Shown: positions 26,843 to 36,383, counted from the first letter of the stretch. The stretch is DNA of 64,000 bases from Nonomuraea ceibae (GCF_019396325.1 NZ_JAHKRO010000005.1:1-64000); one strand, 5' to 3'. The notes: generated from the sequence alone by a model not told the origin. Program-made: numbers and translations.

Positions 26843-27639
26843 TCGTCGGCCGTCAGGCCCTCGCGGAGCTGGGCCAGGGTGCGGGCCAGCAGCCGCGAGA
26901 CGTGCATCTGCGAGATGCCGAGCTCGGTGGCGATCTGCGACTGGGTCATGTTGCCGAAGAACCGCAGCAGCAGGATGCGCTTCTCGCGCGGCGGCAGCCG
27001 CTCCAGCAGCGGCTTGAGCGACTCGCGGTATTCGACCCCCTCCAGCGACTCGTCCACGATGCCCAGCGAGTCGGACACCGCGGGGGCGTCGTCGTCGCCG
27101 GAGTCGGGCGCGTCGAGGGACACGGTGGAGTAGGCGTTGGCCGACTCCAGGCCCTCCAGCACCTCCTCCTCGGTCATCTTGAGGTAGGTGGCGAGCTCGG
27201 CCACGGTGGGCGCGCGGCCCTCGCGCTGCGACAGCTCGCTGATGGCCTTCGTCAGCGAGAGCTTGAGCTCCTGCAGGCGGCGCGGCACCCGCACCGCCCA
27301 GCCCTTGTCGCGGAAGTGCCGCTTGATCTCGCCGACGATGGTGGGCGTGGCGTAGGTGGAGAACTCCACGCCACGGTTGAGGTCGAACCGGTCGATGGAC
27401 TTGATCAGGCCGATCGTGGCGACCTGGGTCAGGTCGTCGAGCCATTCGCCGCGGTTGCGGAAGCGGCGCGCGAGGTATTCGACCAGCGGAAGGTGAAGCT
27501 CGACCAGCTCGTCCCTGATGCGCTGGCGCCGGGGCTCGTCAGGGCCGAGTTCGGACAGCTCGGCGAAGAGCATGCGAGCCCGCACCCTGTCGGGCACGGC
27601 GTGTTCGCTGGTGGCCATGGCTCCAGTCCTTTCCGTCAC
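26839..27639 (-). CDS. SigB/SigF/SigG-family (group 3) RNA polymerase sigma factor
   Basis: Region 2 is seen in LPLVEYLARRFRNRGEWLDDLTQVATIGLIKSIDRFDLNRGVEFSTYATPTIVGEIKRHFRDKGWAVRVPR. Region 3 follows, and region 4 ends RLPPREKRILLLRFFGNMTQSQIATELGISQMHVSRLLARTL. Such factors drive general-stress or developmental genes. GTG 27639 overlaps the anti-sigma stop (GTGA); ATG 27618 with GGAAAGGA upstream is an alternative start that trims seven residues. It is cotranscribed with its probable RsbW-like regulator. Confidence 0.93.
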   Translation of the reverse strand: MTERTGAMATSEHAVPDRVRARMLFAELSELGPDEPRRQRIRDELVELHLPLVEYLARRFRNRGEWLDDLTQVATIGLIKSIDRFDLNRGVEFSTYATPTIVGEIKRHFRDKGWAVRVPRRLQELKLSLTKAISELSQREGRAPTVAELATYLKMTEEEVLEGLESANAYSTVSLDAPDSGDDDAPAVSDSLGIVDESLEGVEYRESLKPLLERLPPREKRILLLRFFGNMTQSQIATELGISQMHVSRLLARTLAQLREGLTADD

Positions 27640-28061
27640 GCCGGCCTCGCCGCGCCTCGGCGCTTACGCAGGACGATCGCCATGCGATCGGGGGAGTCGG
27701 TCACCGCGTCGACGTCGTCGGCCAGGGCGGTCAGCACCATCCAGGCGAAGTCATCGCGTTTGGGCGCGGAGCTCCCGACCGTGGCCACCTCGACGCGAAC
27801 CTGCATCTCCTGGCCGGTCAGCTCGAACTCGGCGGTCAGGTCGGTGCCCGGCACGGCCTCGTTGAGCAGCATGGCGCACGCCTCGTCGACCGCGATCCGC
27901 AGATCCTCGATCTCGTCCAGCGTGAAGTCGAGCCGGGCGGCCAACCCGGCGGTGGCCGTACGCAACACGGACAGGTAGGCGCTGTCGGCGGGGAGCCTGA
28001 TGCTCACCACGTCGCGGATGGCGGCCTCGCCTGTCGCACGCGTCTCGGTTTCCTCGGTCAC
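27636..28061 (-). CDS. RsbW-like anti-sigma factor (GHKL ATPase)
   Basis: This 141-residue protein has the GHKL kinase N-box DEIEDLRIAVDEACAMLLNEA typical of RsbW/SpoIIAB-type anti-sigma kinases. The later ATP-lid glycines are weak, so kinase activity is uncertain. It precedes and overlaps the sigma-factor gene, the usual arrangement for partner and sigma. GTG 28061 follows GAGGAGG. No anti-anti-sigma gene is adjacent. Confidence 0.85.
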   Translation of the reverse strand: MTEETETRATGEAAIRDVVSIRLPADSAYLSVLRTATAGLAARLDFTLDEIEDLRIAVDEACAMLLNEAVPGTDLTAEFELTGQEMQVRVEVATVGSSAPKRDDFAWMVLTALADDVDAVTDSPDRMAIVLRKRRGAARPA

Positions 28062-28143
28062 GTTCCTCCTCGCGTATACGACGCCTACTGCAACTTACCG
28101 CCCCCGGGAGGTGCTTGGCGGATTCAGACTCGCCATCAGCGAA

Positions 28144-28180
28144 AAAGGCTCTGTGCGGGCGGTAGCCGCACAGAGCCTTT
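28144..28180 (-). terminator. Intrinsic terminator of sodN
   Basis: A perfect 15-bp stem (28144-28158 with 28166-28180) and a seven-base loop are followed, in the sodN direction, by a short U-run. It begins only eight bases after the sodN stop. Confidence 0.85.
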
Positions 28181-28188
28181 GTGCCGCT

Positions 28189-28590
28189 TTAGGCGGCCTT
28201 GGTCTCCCAGAAGATCTTGGAGATCTCGTCGATCTTGCCGAGCAGGTCCTCAGCCTTGGCGACCTCGACGGTGCCCTTGGCGCCCGCGGCCCCGGCCAGC
28301 TTGGTGGCCTCCCAGAAGAGCTGGTGCAGCTGCGGGTACTGCTCCAGGTGCGGCGGCTTGAAGTAGTCGGTCCACAGCACCCACAGGTGGTGCTTGACCA
28401 GCTCGGCCCGCTCCTCCTTGATCTTGATGGCGCGGGCGCGGAACACCGGGTCCTCGTTGCCCGCGTACTTCTCCATGATCGCCTTGACCGACTCCGCCTC
28501 GATCCGGGCCTGGGCGGGGTCGTAGACCCCACAGGGCAGGTCGCAGTGTGCGGAAGCGACATGCTTGGGTCGTAGCAGTCGTGCAAGCAT
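28189..28590 (-). CDS. sodN: Nickel-type superoxide dismutase
   Basis: SodN dismutates superoxide with an N-terminal nickel hook. The 133-residue precursor starts with a 14-residue leader ending ASA. Cleavage exposes H15-C-D-L-P-C-G-V-Y, the complete Ni hook, followed by DPAQARIEAESVK and a four-helix body with KHHLWVLWTDYFKPPH. ATG 28590 has GGAAGGA seven bases upstream. The divergent sodX gene encodes the maturation protease. Confidence 0.97.
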   Translation of the reverse strand: MLARLLRPKHVASAHCDLPCGVYDPAQARIEAESVKAIMEKYAGNEDPVFRARAIKIKEERAELVKHHLWVLWTDYFKPPHLEQYPQLHQLFWEATKLAGAAGAKGTVEVAKAEDLLGKIDEISKIFWETKAA

Positions 28591-28678
28591 CAGAAAATCC
28601 TTCCTTGATGCCGAATCAGCTTGGTCCTGTACCGACCTTACTCGGGTCCAAACGCCTGTGGAGGAGGGGGTCTCGGCG

Positions 28679-28975
28679 ATGAGAGTGCGTGTCGAAGGGG
28701 ATTCGATGCGGCCGGGTCTGGAGCCGGGCGACTGGCTTCTGGTGCGGCGGGGCGCGCGGGTGCGCCCCGGCGACGTCGTGGTGGCGAGGCTGCCCGGCGA
28801 CCCGAGCCGGCTGATCGTGAAGCGGGCGCAGTGGCACGGCGAGGGCGGCTGGTGGCTGGAGAGCGACAACCAGCGGGCCGGCGGCCGGCGCGACAGCTGG
28901 GACTTCGGGCCGGTCGAGGACGTCGTCGGGCGGGTCGTGCTGCGTTACTGGCCGCTGCGGCGCCGGGCCCGGTAG
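28679..28975 (+). CDS. sodX: Nickel SOD maturation protease SodX (S26 family)
   Basis: This 98-residue S26-type peptidase has the catalytic Ser in GDSMRPGLEPGDWLLV and the general-base Lys in LIVKRAQ. It has no membrane anchor, consistent with cytoplasmic processing of the SodN leader. ATG 28679 follows GGAGGAGGGGG. It is divergent from sodN across an 88-bp promoter region and overlaps the convergent CGNR gene by 31 bases. Confidence 0.93.
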   Translation: MRVRVEGDSMRPGLEPGDWLLVRRGARVRPGDVVVARLPGDPSRLIVKRAQWHGEGGWWLESDNQRAGGRRDSWDFGPVEDVVGRVVLRYWPLRRRAR

Positions 28976-29370
28976 GCGGCGACGTTGGCGCGGCTGGCGC
29001 AGCGGGCCGAGCAGTAGCGGCGCGAGCGGTTGGAGGAGGTGTCGAGGAAGGCTCGCGAGCAGCGCGGCTCCAGGCAGCGGCCGAGCCGGTCGGCGCCCAG
29101 CGTGGCCACGACCGCGGCCAGGCCCATCACCGCGGCCGCGCCGGAGTGGTCGGCCAGGTGCAGGTGCCAGCCCCGGCCGTCGTGGTCGGTGAGCTGCGGG
29201 CGTACGGGATAGCGCACGAGCAGCGCGTTGAGCAGGGCGGCCAGCTCCTCGGCGTCGGCCGCGGCGTCGAACACGGCCGCCAGCTCGTCCCGCAGCCGCA
29301 CCAGCTCGGGCGGGGGAGCGGGATCGTTGACGAGGCGGACCGCCCACTCGGCGTAAGAGGTCAGGTCCAT
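28945..29370 (-). CDS. CGNR zinc-finger / ABATE-domain regulator
   Basis: This 141-residue protein has a short ABATE-like N-terminal region (MDLTSYAEWAVRLVND). Its C-terminal CGNR-type zinc finger is RCLEPRCSRAFLDTSSNRSRRYCSARCASRANVAAYRARR. Members are probable stress-linked DNA-binding regulators. It is shorter than the usual ~180-200 residues because the ABATE region is abbreviated. Confidence 0.82.
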   Translation of the reverse strand: MDLTSYAEWAVRLVNDPAPPPELVRLRDELAAVFDAAADAEELAALLNALLVRYPVRPQLTDHDGRGWHLHLADHSGAAAVMGLAAVVATLGADRLGRCLEPRCSRAFLDTSSNRSRRYCSARCASRANVAAYRARRRSGQ

Positions 29371-29428
29371 GCCGGAGTATTACACGAAACGGCGGGGCGC
29401 CCGGAATCCCCGGACGCCCCGCTCACGC

Positions 29429-30172
29429 TCAGCCCTCCGGGTGCAGCACCCGGTGCAGGAACGCGCGGGTCCGCTCGTGCTGCGGATCGCCGATCACCTG
29501 GGCCGGCGGCCCGTCCTCGACCACGACGCCGCCGTCCATGAACACCACCCGGTCGGCCACCTGACGGGCGAAGCCCATCTCGTGGGTGACGACCAGCATG
29601 GTCATGCCCTCCTCGGCCAGCTTGCGCATGACCGCCAGCACGTCGCCGACCAGCTCCGGGTCGAGCGCCGAGGTGGGCTCGTCGAACAGCATCAGGTCGG
29701 GGTTCATCGCGAGCGCCCTGGCGATCGCCACCCGCTGCTGCTGCCCGCCGGACAACTGCGCCGGGAAGGCGTCGCACTTGGCCCCGACACCGACCTTCTC
29801 CAGGTTCTCCCTGGCGACGACCTCGGCTTCCTTCCTGCCCCGCTTCAGCACCCGCTGCTGGGCGATCATCACGTTCTGCAGCGCGGTCATGTGCGGGAAG
29901 AGGTTGAACTGCTGGAACACCATGCCGATGGTCCGCCGGACCTCGTCGATGTCCACGTCCGGGTCGGTGACCTCGACGCCCCGCACCCGCACCGTGCCCT
30001 TGGTGGGCTGCTCCAGCAGGTTCACGCAGCGCAGCAGCGTCGACTTGCCCGAGCCGGACGGCCCGATCACGCAGACGACCTGGCCGGTGCCGACCGTCAG
30101 GTCGATGCCGCGCAGCACCTCGTTCTGGCCGAAGTGCTTGTGCAGGTCCTCGATCTCGATGGCTTCGGTCAT
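29429..30172 (-). CDS. Polar amino-acid ABC transporter ATP-binding protein
   Basis: This 247-residue ATPase has Walker [11 protein letters not shown]-loop [16 protein letters not shown], signature [16 protein letters not shown], Walker [13 protein letters not shown] and the switch His in VVTHEMGFA. It is of the GlnQ/GluA type. Its ATG overlaps the permease stop (ATGA). It is last in a binding-protein/permease/ATPase operon. Confidence 0.93.
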   Translation of the reverse strand: MTEAIEIEDLHKHFGQNEVLRGIDLTVGTGQVVCVIGPSGSGKSTLLRCVNLLEQPTKGTVRVRGVEVTDPDVDIDEVRRTIGMVFQQFNLFPHMTALQNVMIAQQRVLKRGRKEAEVVARENLEKVGVGAKCDAFPAQLSGGQQQRVAIARALAMNPDLMLFDEPTSALDPELVGDVLAVMRKLAEEGMTMLVVTHEMGFARQVADRVVFMDGGVVVEDGPPAQVIGDPQHERTRAFLHRVLHPEG

Positions 30173-30996
30173 CGGGCCGTCCCCTTGCGCTTCTCCAGCC
30201 GTCCCGCCAGGTAGCCGAGCGGGATGGTGACGATCAGGTACGTCAGGCCGGCGACCAGGATGGGCGTGGCGTTGGCGTGCGTGGACGCCATGTCGTTGCC
30301 GAACTTCGTCAGCTCCACGAACTCTCCCGAGACGCCCAGGAACAGCACCAGCGAGGAGTCCTTGAGCAGGGCCACGAACTGGTTGGTCGTCGGCGGGATG
30401 ACGATCCGGATCGCCTGCGGGATCACCACGGTGATCTGCGCCCGGGCCGCCGACATGCCGAGCGACCTGGCGGCCTCGGTCTGTCCCTTGGGGACCGCCT
30501 GCAGGCCCGCCCGGAAGATCTCCGCCTGGTAGGCGGTGCCGACCAGGCCCAGGCCGAGGATGGCCTGCCCGTACGTGCCGCCGGGCACCTCGAAGCCGGG
30601 CAGCGCCAGCGGCAGGAAGACGATCATCAGGAAGACCAGCAGCGCCGGCAGGCCGCGGAAGATCTCGATGTACAGGGTCGCGAGCCACCGGTACGGGCCC
30701 ACCGTGGACAGCCGCATCAGCGCCACGATCAGGCCGAACACGAACGCGAACGCGAACCCGCCGACCGAGTAGATGACCGTGTTCTTGAGCGCGATCGTGA
30801 ACAGCTCGGGCAGCATCTGCCCGGCCACGTCCGGCTGGGCGAAGTTCTGCGCCAGGCTGCCCCAGTCGGCGTACACGACCAGGGCGACGAAGGCGATGGT
30901 CAGGACGGCGTACTGGACGCCGCGGCTGATCCGCTGTCTCTTGCGGGGGCTGAGCCGGGCGCGTCCCGGCTCAGCCGTCTTCGGCTCGTCCGCCAT
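30169..30996 (-). CDS. Polar amino-acid ABC transporter permease
   Basis: This 275-residue permease has about five transmembrane helices and the HisM/GlnP-type EAA loop ([43 protein letters not shown]). A charged N-terminal cytoplasmic tail precedes the first helix. It is the only permease in the operon, so the transporter may be a homodimer. The gene starts four bases after the binding-protein stop. Confidence 0.92.
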   Translation of the reverse strand: MADEPKTAEPGRARLSPRKRQRISRGVQYAVLTIAFVALVVYADWGSLAQNFAQPDVAGQMLPELFTIALKNTVIYSVGGFAFAFVFGLIVALMRLSTVGPYRWLATLYIEIFRGLPALLVFLMIVFLPLALPGFEVPGGTYGQAILGLGLVGTAYQAEIFRAGLQAVPKGQTEAARSLGMSAARAQITVVIPQAIRIVIPPTTNQFVALLKDSSLVLFLGVSGEFVELTKFGNDMASTHANATPILVAGLTYLIVTIPLGYLAGRLEKRKGTAR

Positions 30997-31000
30997 GGGG

Positions 31001-31852
31001 TCAGCCCAGCTCGCCGGGCTTCTTGTCGAACCACTTCACGAAGATCTTCTCGTACGTGCCGTCCGACTTGGCCTTGGCGAGCTCCTCGTTGATGGTCTTG
31101 AGCAGGACCGGGTCCGCCTGCTTCTTCAGACCGAGGCCGTACTGCTCGCCGGTGTCGAGGCTGGCGATCAGCTCGAACTTCTCGGCGATCTCCGGCTTCT
31201 TCAGCCAGGTGAGCACGACCGGGAGGTCCTGGATGATGACGTCGGCCTGGCCGGCCTGGAGGGCGAGCAGCTCCTTGGCCGAGTCGGCGTACTCGGTCGG
31301 GTTGAAGCCCTTCTCCGTGGCGTAGGTGAGGCCGGTGGTGCTGGCCTGGGCGCCCAGCTTCAGCCCCTTGGCCTTGACGTCCTCCAGGGAGGCGGCCCCG
31401 GTGCCCTTCTTGGCCAGCAGCGCCTGCGTGGCGTCGAAGTACGGGTCCGAGAAGGTGATGTTGGCCTTGCGCTCCTCGGTGATGGTCATGCCGGCGGCGG
31501 CCAGGTCGCACTTGTTGGTGGCCATGGCGGCGCCGCTCTTGATCACGGCGAAGTCGATGTCGACGATCTCCTGCTCGACGCCGAGCTTCTTGGCCACCAG
31601 GTCGACGATGTCCACGTCGAAGCCGACGATGTCGGCGCCCTGCTTGAACTGGAAGGGCTCGTAGGGGATGTTCGTGCAGACGGTGAGCTTGCCGGGCTTC
31701 ACCAGCTGGGCGCCACCGGCCGCCGAGGCGCTGGCGGAGGTCGTGCCGCCACTCGACGACGACTCGCTGCCGCAGCCGGACAGCGCCAGGGCGGCGGTGA
31801 GGGCGAGCGCGCCGGCGGCGGAGGCTCGGCGGTTCAAGGGCCAGAGGGCCAT
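31001..31852 (-). CDS. Amino-acid-binding lipoprotein (ABC transporter)
   Basis: This 283-residue solute-binding protein has a lipoprotein signal with lipobox LSGC (Cys near residue 27), a Ser/Gly-rich linker and an SBP_bac_3 fold (LTVCTNIPYEPFQFKQGADIVGFDVDIVDLVAKKLG). It is similar to glutamine/glutamate-type binding proteins; the ligand is not certain. The ATG has GAGGAGG upstream. First gene of the operon. Confidence 0.92.
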   Translation of the reverse strand: MALWPLNRRASAAGALALTAALALSGCGSESSSSGGTTSASASAAGGAQLVKPGKLTVCTNIPYEPFQFKQGADIVGFDVDIVDLVAKKLGVEQEIVDIDFAVIKSGAAMATNKCDLAAAGMTITEERKANITFSDPYFDATQALLAKKGTGAASLEDVKAKGLKLGAQASTTGLTYATEKGFNPTEYADSAKELLALQAGQADVIIQDLPVVLTWLKKPEIAEKFELIASLDTGEQYGLGLKKQADPVLLKTINEELAKAKSDGTYEKIFVKWFDKKPGELG

Positions 31853-32150
31853 GGGTGGCCTCCTCAGTGTTTATGCCAAGAATGTTGGGGTTTCGTGCAG
31901 TTTAGATGGGCTTTTGCAGCAGTCCGTCATCTGGTGAGCAACAATGCGTCAACGGAACGGCGTCGGCCCTGATACCAGGGCACGATCACCGGGTGTGTCC
32001 GTCTCAGCATGTGGCAGTATGGAGAAACGGGTGACCCCCGTAACCCCTCACCGAGACGATCTGACGAGGGGATCCTGGCGCCTACCGAAGCCAGCCCTCG
32101 TGCACGTCCGCCGAAGGTTCACTTCCGTCCGCCGACTTACAGGGGTCACA
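31853..32150. other. Divergent control region, ABC operon / malic enzyme
   Basis: No gene is supported here. The ABC-operon side is AT-richer (31853-31925). The malic-enzyme side (32027-32071) can form small hairpins, including a stem CCCCTC/GAGGGG at 32044-32049 and 32066-32071. It may be a structured leader, but it matches no riboswitch I know. Confidence 0.4.
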
Positions 32151-33326
32151 GTGACTGCCACACCCACATCTCTCGACCAGGATCCCGCCTTCGCCCTGCA
32201 CCGCGGAGGCAAGATCGAGATCCGTTCCACCATCCCCGTCCGCGACGCCGGCGACCTGTCGCTCGCCTACACGCCCGGCGTGGCGCGCGTCTGCACCGCC
32301 ATCGCCGAGACGCCCGCGCTCGCCGACGACTACACCTGGGTCTCCAACGTCGTCGCCGTCGTCAGCGACGGCACCGCCGTCCTCGGCCTCGGCGACATCG
32401 GCCCGTCGGCCGCCATGCCCGTCATGGAGGGCAAGGCCCTGCTGTTCAAGGAGTTCGCCGGCGTCGACGCCGTGCCCATCTGCCTGGCCTGCACCGGCGT
32501 CGACGAGCTCGTCGAGACCGTCGCCCGGCTCGCGCCCTCGTTCGGCGGCATCAACCTGGAGGACATCAGCGCGCCGCGCTGCTTCGAGGTCGAGGACCGG
32601 CTGCGCGAGCTGCTCGACATCCCGGTCTTCCACGACGACCAGCACGGCACCGCCATCGTCACCCTCGCCGCGCTGAAGAACGCCGCCCGCCTCACCGGCC
32701 GCTCGCTCGGCGACCTGCGCGCCGTCGTGGCCGGCGCGGGCGCCTCCGGCGTCGCCGTCACCCGCATCCTGCTGGAGGCCGGCATCGGCGACATCGCCGT
32801 CTCCGACTCCAAGGGCCTCATCTACGACGGCCGCGACGGCCTCAACCCCGTCAAGCAGGCCCTGGCCCGCGACACCAACAAGGCCGGCCACACCGGCTCC
32901 ACCGAGGAGGCCCTGGCCGGCGCCGACGTGTTCGTCGGGCTGTCCGGCTCCACCGTCACCGAGCAGGCCATCGCCTCCATGGCCGAGGGCGCCATCGTCT
33001 TCGCCCTGTCCAACCCCACGCCCGAGGTCCTGCCGGAGGTCGCCGCCCGGCACGCCGCCGTCGTCGCCACCGGCCGCTCCGACTTCCCCAATCAGATCAA
33101 CAACGTGCTCGCCTTCCCCGGCGTCTTCCGCGGCGCACTCGACGTCCGCGCCACCGCGATCACCGAGAACATGAAGGTGGCCGCCGCCGACGCGCTCGCC
33201 GCCGTCGTCGGCGACGACCTCACCGCCGAGTACGTCATCCCCAGCCCCTTCGACGCCCGGGTCGCCCCCGCCGTCACGGCAGCCGTCGCCGCCCAGGCCA
33301 GAATCGACGGCGTCGCCCGCGCCTGA
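32151..33326 (+). CDS. NAD(P)-dependent malic enzyme
   Basis: This 391-residue enzyme converts malate to pyruvate and CO2. Signatures are [22 protein letters not shown] with the catalytic Tyr, [41 protein letters not shown] (metal-binding Asp residues) and the Rossmann motif [12 protein letters not shown] 32151 has AGGGG upstream and fits the family N-terminus; longer in-frame starts lack homology. It is the short bacterial form without a fused phosphotransacetylase domain. Confidence 0.92.
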   Translation: MTATPTSLDQDPAFALHRGGKIEIRSTIPVRDAGDLSLAYTPGVARVCTAIAETPALADDYTWVSNVVAVVSDGTAVLGLGDIGPSAAMPVMEGKALLFKEFAGVDAVPICLACTGVDELVETVARLAPSFGGINLEDISAPRCFEVEDRLRELLDIPVFHDDQHGTAIVTLAALKNAARLTGRSLGDLRAVVAGAGASGVAVTRILLEAGIGDIAVSDSKGLIYDGRDGLNPVKQALARDTNKAGHTGSTEEALAGADVFVGLSGSTVTEQAIASMAEGAIVFALSNPTPEVLPEVAARHAAVVATGRSDFPNQINNVLAFPGVFRGALDVRATAITENMKVAAADALAAVVGDDLTAEYVIPSPFDARVAPAVTAAVAAQARIDGVARA

Positions 33327-33448
33327 CCTCGCGGCGCCCGCATCCGTCAAAACGAGCTCCGGGAAACACCAAACTCTCTTTACTCGGCGTGCTATAAACA
33401 TAGCTCTCTGTAAGGATGCGGGCGCCGGCTCCCGTTATGAGGAGAGCG

Positions 33449-34807
33449 ATGGAACGCGAGCCCAACCGACTGCTACAGCAGCTCATCGCGGAGGCTGGCT
33501 TCTCCCACAAGGGACTGGCCAGGCGTCTCAACGATCTGGGTGCCGCCCGCGGCACCCCCGGGCTGAAGTACGACCACAGCTCCGTGCTGCGCTGGATCGG
33601 TGGCCAGCGCCCGCGCGACCCGGTGCCGTGCCTCCTTACCGAGATATTCGCACTACGGCTGGGCAGGCCCATCAGTTCTGAGGATCTGGGCATGCCGGTC
33701 ATCACTACACCCCTCGATCTCGGGCAGGAGTTCACGCACACGTGGCAGGAGGGGGTCGCGACCGTGACGGCGCTGTGGCGGGCCGATGTGGAGAGACGAA
33801 GATTCCTGATCGACTCGACGTTCGCGATCGGCGCGGGCTCCGTGGGAGCCGTGCGGTGGCTGACCTCACCACAGGAGGGGCGCCCGAGCAGCTCGGGCCC
33901 CCGCCGCGTGGGGAGGGCGGACATCGCCGCCATCCACGAGGTCACCCGATCATTCGGTGAGCTCGACAACAGGTTCGGGAGCGGCCGGGTCCGCTCCTCC
34001 GTGGTCAAATATCTGGACACGGCGGTCACGCCGCTGCTGAAGGACGGCTCCTACGGCGACGCCACCGGCAGGCAGCTCGCCGCGGCCGCCGCCGAGCTCA
34101 CCCGGCTGGCCGGCTGGATGGCCTACGACATGGAGCAGCACGGGCTCGCCCAGCGCTACCTCATCCAGGCGCTGCGCCTGGCCAGGGGCGCCGACGACCA
34201 CGCGCTCGGCGGCGAGATCCTCGCCGGGATGGCCCACCAGGCCATCTACATGGGCCAGCCGGCGCACGCGCTCGACCTGGCGCGCGCCGCCCAGCTCTCG
34301 GCCCGCCGCGCGGGCGTCTCCACGCTGGCCTCCTCGGGCCACGTCCTGGAGGCGCACGCGCACGCCGGGCTCGGCGACGCCCGCGCCTGCGCCGCGTCGC
34401 TGCACGAGGCCGAACGCGCCTTCGACACCCGCAACCCGGGCGACGAGCCGCGCTGGCTGGGCTACTTCGACGAGGCCTACCTGTCGGCCAAGTTCGCCCA
34501 CTGCTTCCGCGACCTGGGGGAGGGCGAGCGCACCGTACGGCAGGCGCGGCGCTCCCTCGACATGGACGGGCGGTTCGTGCGCGGGCGGATGTTCAACCTG
34601 TCGCTGCTGGCCGCCGGGCTGCTGCAGTGCGGCGAGCTGGAGGAGGCGTGCACGGCGGCGAGCGGCGCCATGACGCTGGCCGGGGAGCTGCAGTCCGTCC
34701 GGTCCCGGTCCTACGTGGCCGACCTGCGCCGGCGGCTGGAGCCGTACAAGAACGAACCCGCGGTCCGGGCGCTGAACGAGCGGACGCGGGAGCTGGCGGC
34801 GGTCTGA
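33449..34807 (+). CDS. TPR-type transcriptional regulator (NsdA/BldD-associated family)
   Basis: This 452-residue protein has an N-terminal helix-turn-helix-like segment (NRLLQQLIAEAGFSHKGLARRLNDLG...YDHSSVLRWIGGQRPRD) and a long alpha-helical, TPR-like C-terminal half. It resembles the Streptomyces NsdA-type proteins that affect sporulation and antibiotic production; I am confident of the general family, less of orthology. ATG 33449 follows GAGGAG; ATG 33437 is possible. An AT-rich promoter segment lies at 33371-33412. It sits next to the secreted-protein array and converges on it. Confidence 0.75.
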   Translation: MEREPNRLLQQLIAEAGFSHKGLARRLNDLGAARGTPGLKYDHSSVLRWIGGQRPRDPVPCLLTEIFALRLGRPISSEDLGMPVITTPLDLGQEFTHTWQEGVATVTALWRADVERRRFLIDSTFAIGAGSVGAVRWLTSPQEGRPSSSGPRRVGRADIAAIHEVTRSFGELDNRFGSGRVRSSVVKYLDTAVTPLLKDGSYGDATGRQLAAAAAELTRLAGWMAYDMEQHGLAQRYLIQALRLARGADDHALGGEILAGMAHQAIYMGQPAHALDLARAAQLSARRAGVSTLASSGHVLEAHAHAGLGDARACAASLHEAERAFDTRNPGDEPRWLGYFDEAYLSAKFAHCFRDLGEGERTVRQARRSLDMDGRFVRGRMFNLSLLAAGLLQCGELEEACTAASGAMTLAGELQSVRSRSYVADLRRRLEPYKNEPAVRALNERTRELAAV

Positions 34808-34835
34808 GGTTTCGCCGGCCTGAGGTTTTGCCGGT
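34804..34835. repeat. 16-bp tandem repeat at the regulator's stop codon
   Basis: Two copies of CTGAGGTTTYGCCGGY (34804-34819 and 34820-34835) are followed by a third partial CTGAGG that opens the terminator stem. The regulator's TGA is inside the first copy. Confidence 0.75.
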
Positions 34836-34836
34836 C

Positions 34837-34867
34837 TGAGGGAGCCCCCGTGCGGCGGGCTCCCTCA
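34837..34867. terminator. Bidirectional terminator between the regulator and the secreted-protein array
   Basis: A perfect 11-bp stem (TGAGGGAGCCC with GGGCTCCCTCA) and a nine-base loop lie between the convergent genes ending at 34807 and 34877. It differs from the terminators used by the other array genes. Confidence 0.75.
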
Positions 34868-34876
34868 GGCACTGGT

Positions 34877-36367
34877 CTAGCTGAGGAGCTCGCCGTTCGG
34901 GCCGACGATCTTCTTCGTCTCGGCGTAGTTCGCCTTGTTGTAGACGTCGGCGACCTCACCGTCGAAGTAGGCCGAGCTGATGTAGTCCACGCGGTTGTTC
35001 TCGTCCTGGTCGTGGAACATGCTCGTCACGCCGTTGAGGTAGCCGGTGCGCTTGCTGTTGTTGTAGCGCAGCAGCCAGGGGCCGCCGTCCGCGCCACCGG
35101 TCATCGAGCACTTGAGCACCTGGTGCGTCTCGACCCGGAACATGTTGGCCTGGTAGGTCTTCTTGGCCGTGTTGCCGTAGCACCACTTGGGGGTCACGCC
35201 GGTGAACGGCTTGTCACCGTCGGGGTGCGGGTCGGCCGGGTAGCCGAAGGCCATGACCTTGCCGCCGAGCGGCTGGTTCCACGCGATGCCCTGGCCGCCG
35301 ACGACGTCCCCGACCCGCCCGGTGTCCTTGGCGATCCCGACGATGTACTGCGGCTCGTAGTACTTACGGGACGTGCCGGGCTTGACCCACTTCTGCGTGT
35401 AGTAGTGGGTGACGGTGTAGTTGCCGGCCTGGTCGGTGCCCTTCTTGCCGGGGCCCTTGTAGGCGTCCCACTGGTCCTTCGTGACCTGCTCGACGGCGGG
35501 CTCACCGAACTTGTAGCCGTTGCCCTTGCCGACCTTGGCGTCGTCGTAGGTCTCCTGCTTGACCTCGACCTTCTCCAGGACCGCGCCCGGGTAGTCGGGG
35601 CCCACCAGGTCGGACGGCTTGTCCTCACCCTCCGAGTAGCAGTCGCCCAGGTTCAGCAGGCACTTCTCGAATTCCTTGCGGTCGATCTCGCGCGGCTTGA
35701 TCCACTTGTCGCCCAGCCACTTGTCGAACTCGGCCTTGGTGACCCGCTTCTCACCGTCGAACTGGAAGCCGTTGTGCACCGCGACGAAGGCGAAGTCACC
35801 GTCGTAGTCGTCGTAGGTGTCAAGGTCGTAGGAGGTGAAGGCGTACGCGCCGGCGTAGATGCCGTACGGGGCCCTGCCCTGGTAGTAGGCGGGCACGAAG
35901 ACCCACTTGTCGAAGACGTCGTCCTTGCCGTTCTCGAACACGCAGTGGCCGGCGGTGGCGACCAGGTTGCGGTGGCGGGACTGGACCGACGTGGCCGAGC
36001 ACCAGCGGTACTCGCCCTTGTGGTCGATGAAGAACACCTTGCCGATCGTGCGCGGCAGGTTGACGTTCTTGACCTTGAGCGTGGGGGCCTTGGTCGGCGG
36101 GGCGACCATGCCGGGCTTGCCGTCGTCCGGCGTCTTGCTGCCGGTGGCGACGAGCTTCTCCACCTTCTTGGCGTCCCAGCGGTACTGGGTGGCCTTGCGC
36201 AGGGCGGCGCCGTTGGCGTCCAGCCAGAAGAAGGCGTTGCTGTAGGCGTCGGCGGGCTTGGGGGCGAGCGGGTCTTTGGCCCAGGTGGGTGCGGTGGCGG
36301 TGGCCGGGGCGCTGAGCGTGGCCGCGCTCAGTCCGGCGAGGGCGAGGGGGATGAGGAGGCGCTTCAC
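34877..36367 (-). CDS. Secreted trypsin-like pseudoprotease, array copy 1 (Ser to Asp)
   Basis: This 496-residue exported protein starts at GTG 36367 (GGAG upstream) with signal peptide MKRLLIPLALAGLSAATLSA, cleaved near ATA-AP. The protease fold is shown by WCSATSVQ...VATAGHC (His141, disulfide Cys123/Cys142), DYDGDFAFVAV (Asp191) and KWCYG...LKCSMT (second Cys pair). The nucleophile position in the family GxSGGP motif is Asp427 (GGADGGPW), so classical serine-protease activity is unlikely. A ~130-residue insertion (about 212-345) with GPDYPGAV and VGKGNGYKFGEP lies between Asp191 and the motif region. A DQDENNRVD loop (453-461) may bind Ca2+. Confidence 0.85.
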   Translation of the reverse strand: MKRLLIPLALAGLSAATLSAPATATAPTWAKDPLAPKPADAYSNAFFWLDANGAALRKATQYRWDAKKVEKLVATGSKTPDDGKPGMVAPPTKAPTLKVKNVNLPRTIGKVFFIDHKGEYRWCSATSVQSRHRNLVATAGHCVFENGKDDVFDKWVFVPAYYQGRAPYGIYAGAYAFTSYDLDTYDDYDGDFAFVAVHNGFQFDGEKRVTKAEFDKWLGDKWIKPREIDRKEFEKCLLNLGDCYSEGEDKPSDLVGPDYPGAVLEKVEVKQETYDDAKVGKGNGYKFGEPAVEQVTKDQWDAYKGPGKKGTDQAGNYTVTHYYTQKWVKPGTSRKYYEPQYIVGIAKDTGRVGDVVGGQGIAWNQPLGGKVMAFGYPADPHPDGDKPFTGVTPKWCYGNTAKKTYQANMFRVETHQVLKCSMTGGADGGPWLLRYNNSKRTGYLNGVTSMFHDQDENNRVDYISSAYFDGEVADVYNKANYAETKKIVGPNGELLS

Positions 36368-36383
36368 TGGGGTGCTCCACGAA

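Noticed and set aside
32027..32150. Possible riboswitch before malic enzyme
   Set aside because: Only short hairpins are visible, and no known riboswitch core motif could be matched by eye.
32145..32156. GTCACAGTGAC palindrome at the malic enzyme start as a CRP site
   Set aside because: The arms are one base apart rather than six, so it does not fit TGTGA-N6-TCACA.
34870..34881. ACTGGTCTAG at the end of array copy 1, resembling a DasR half-site
   Set aside because: Only one half matches, and it falls at a gene's 3' end next to a terminator.
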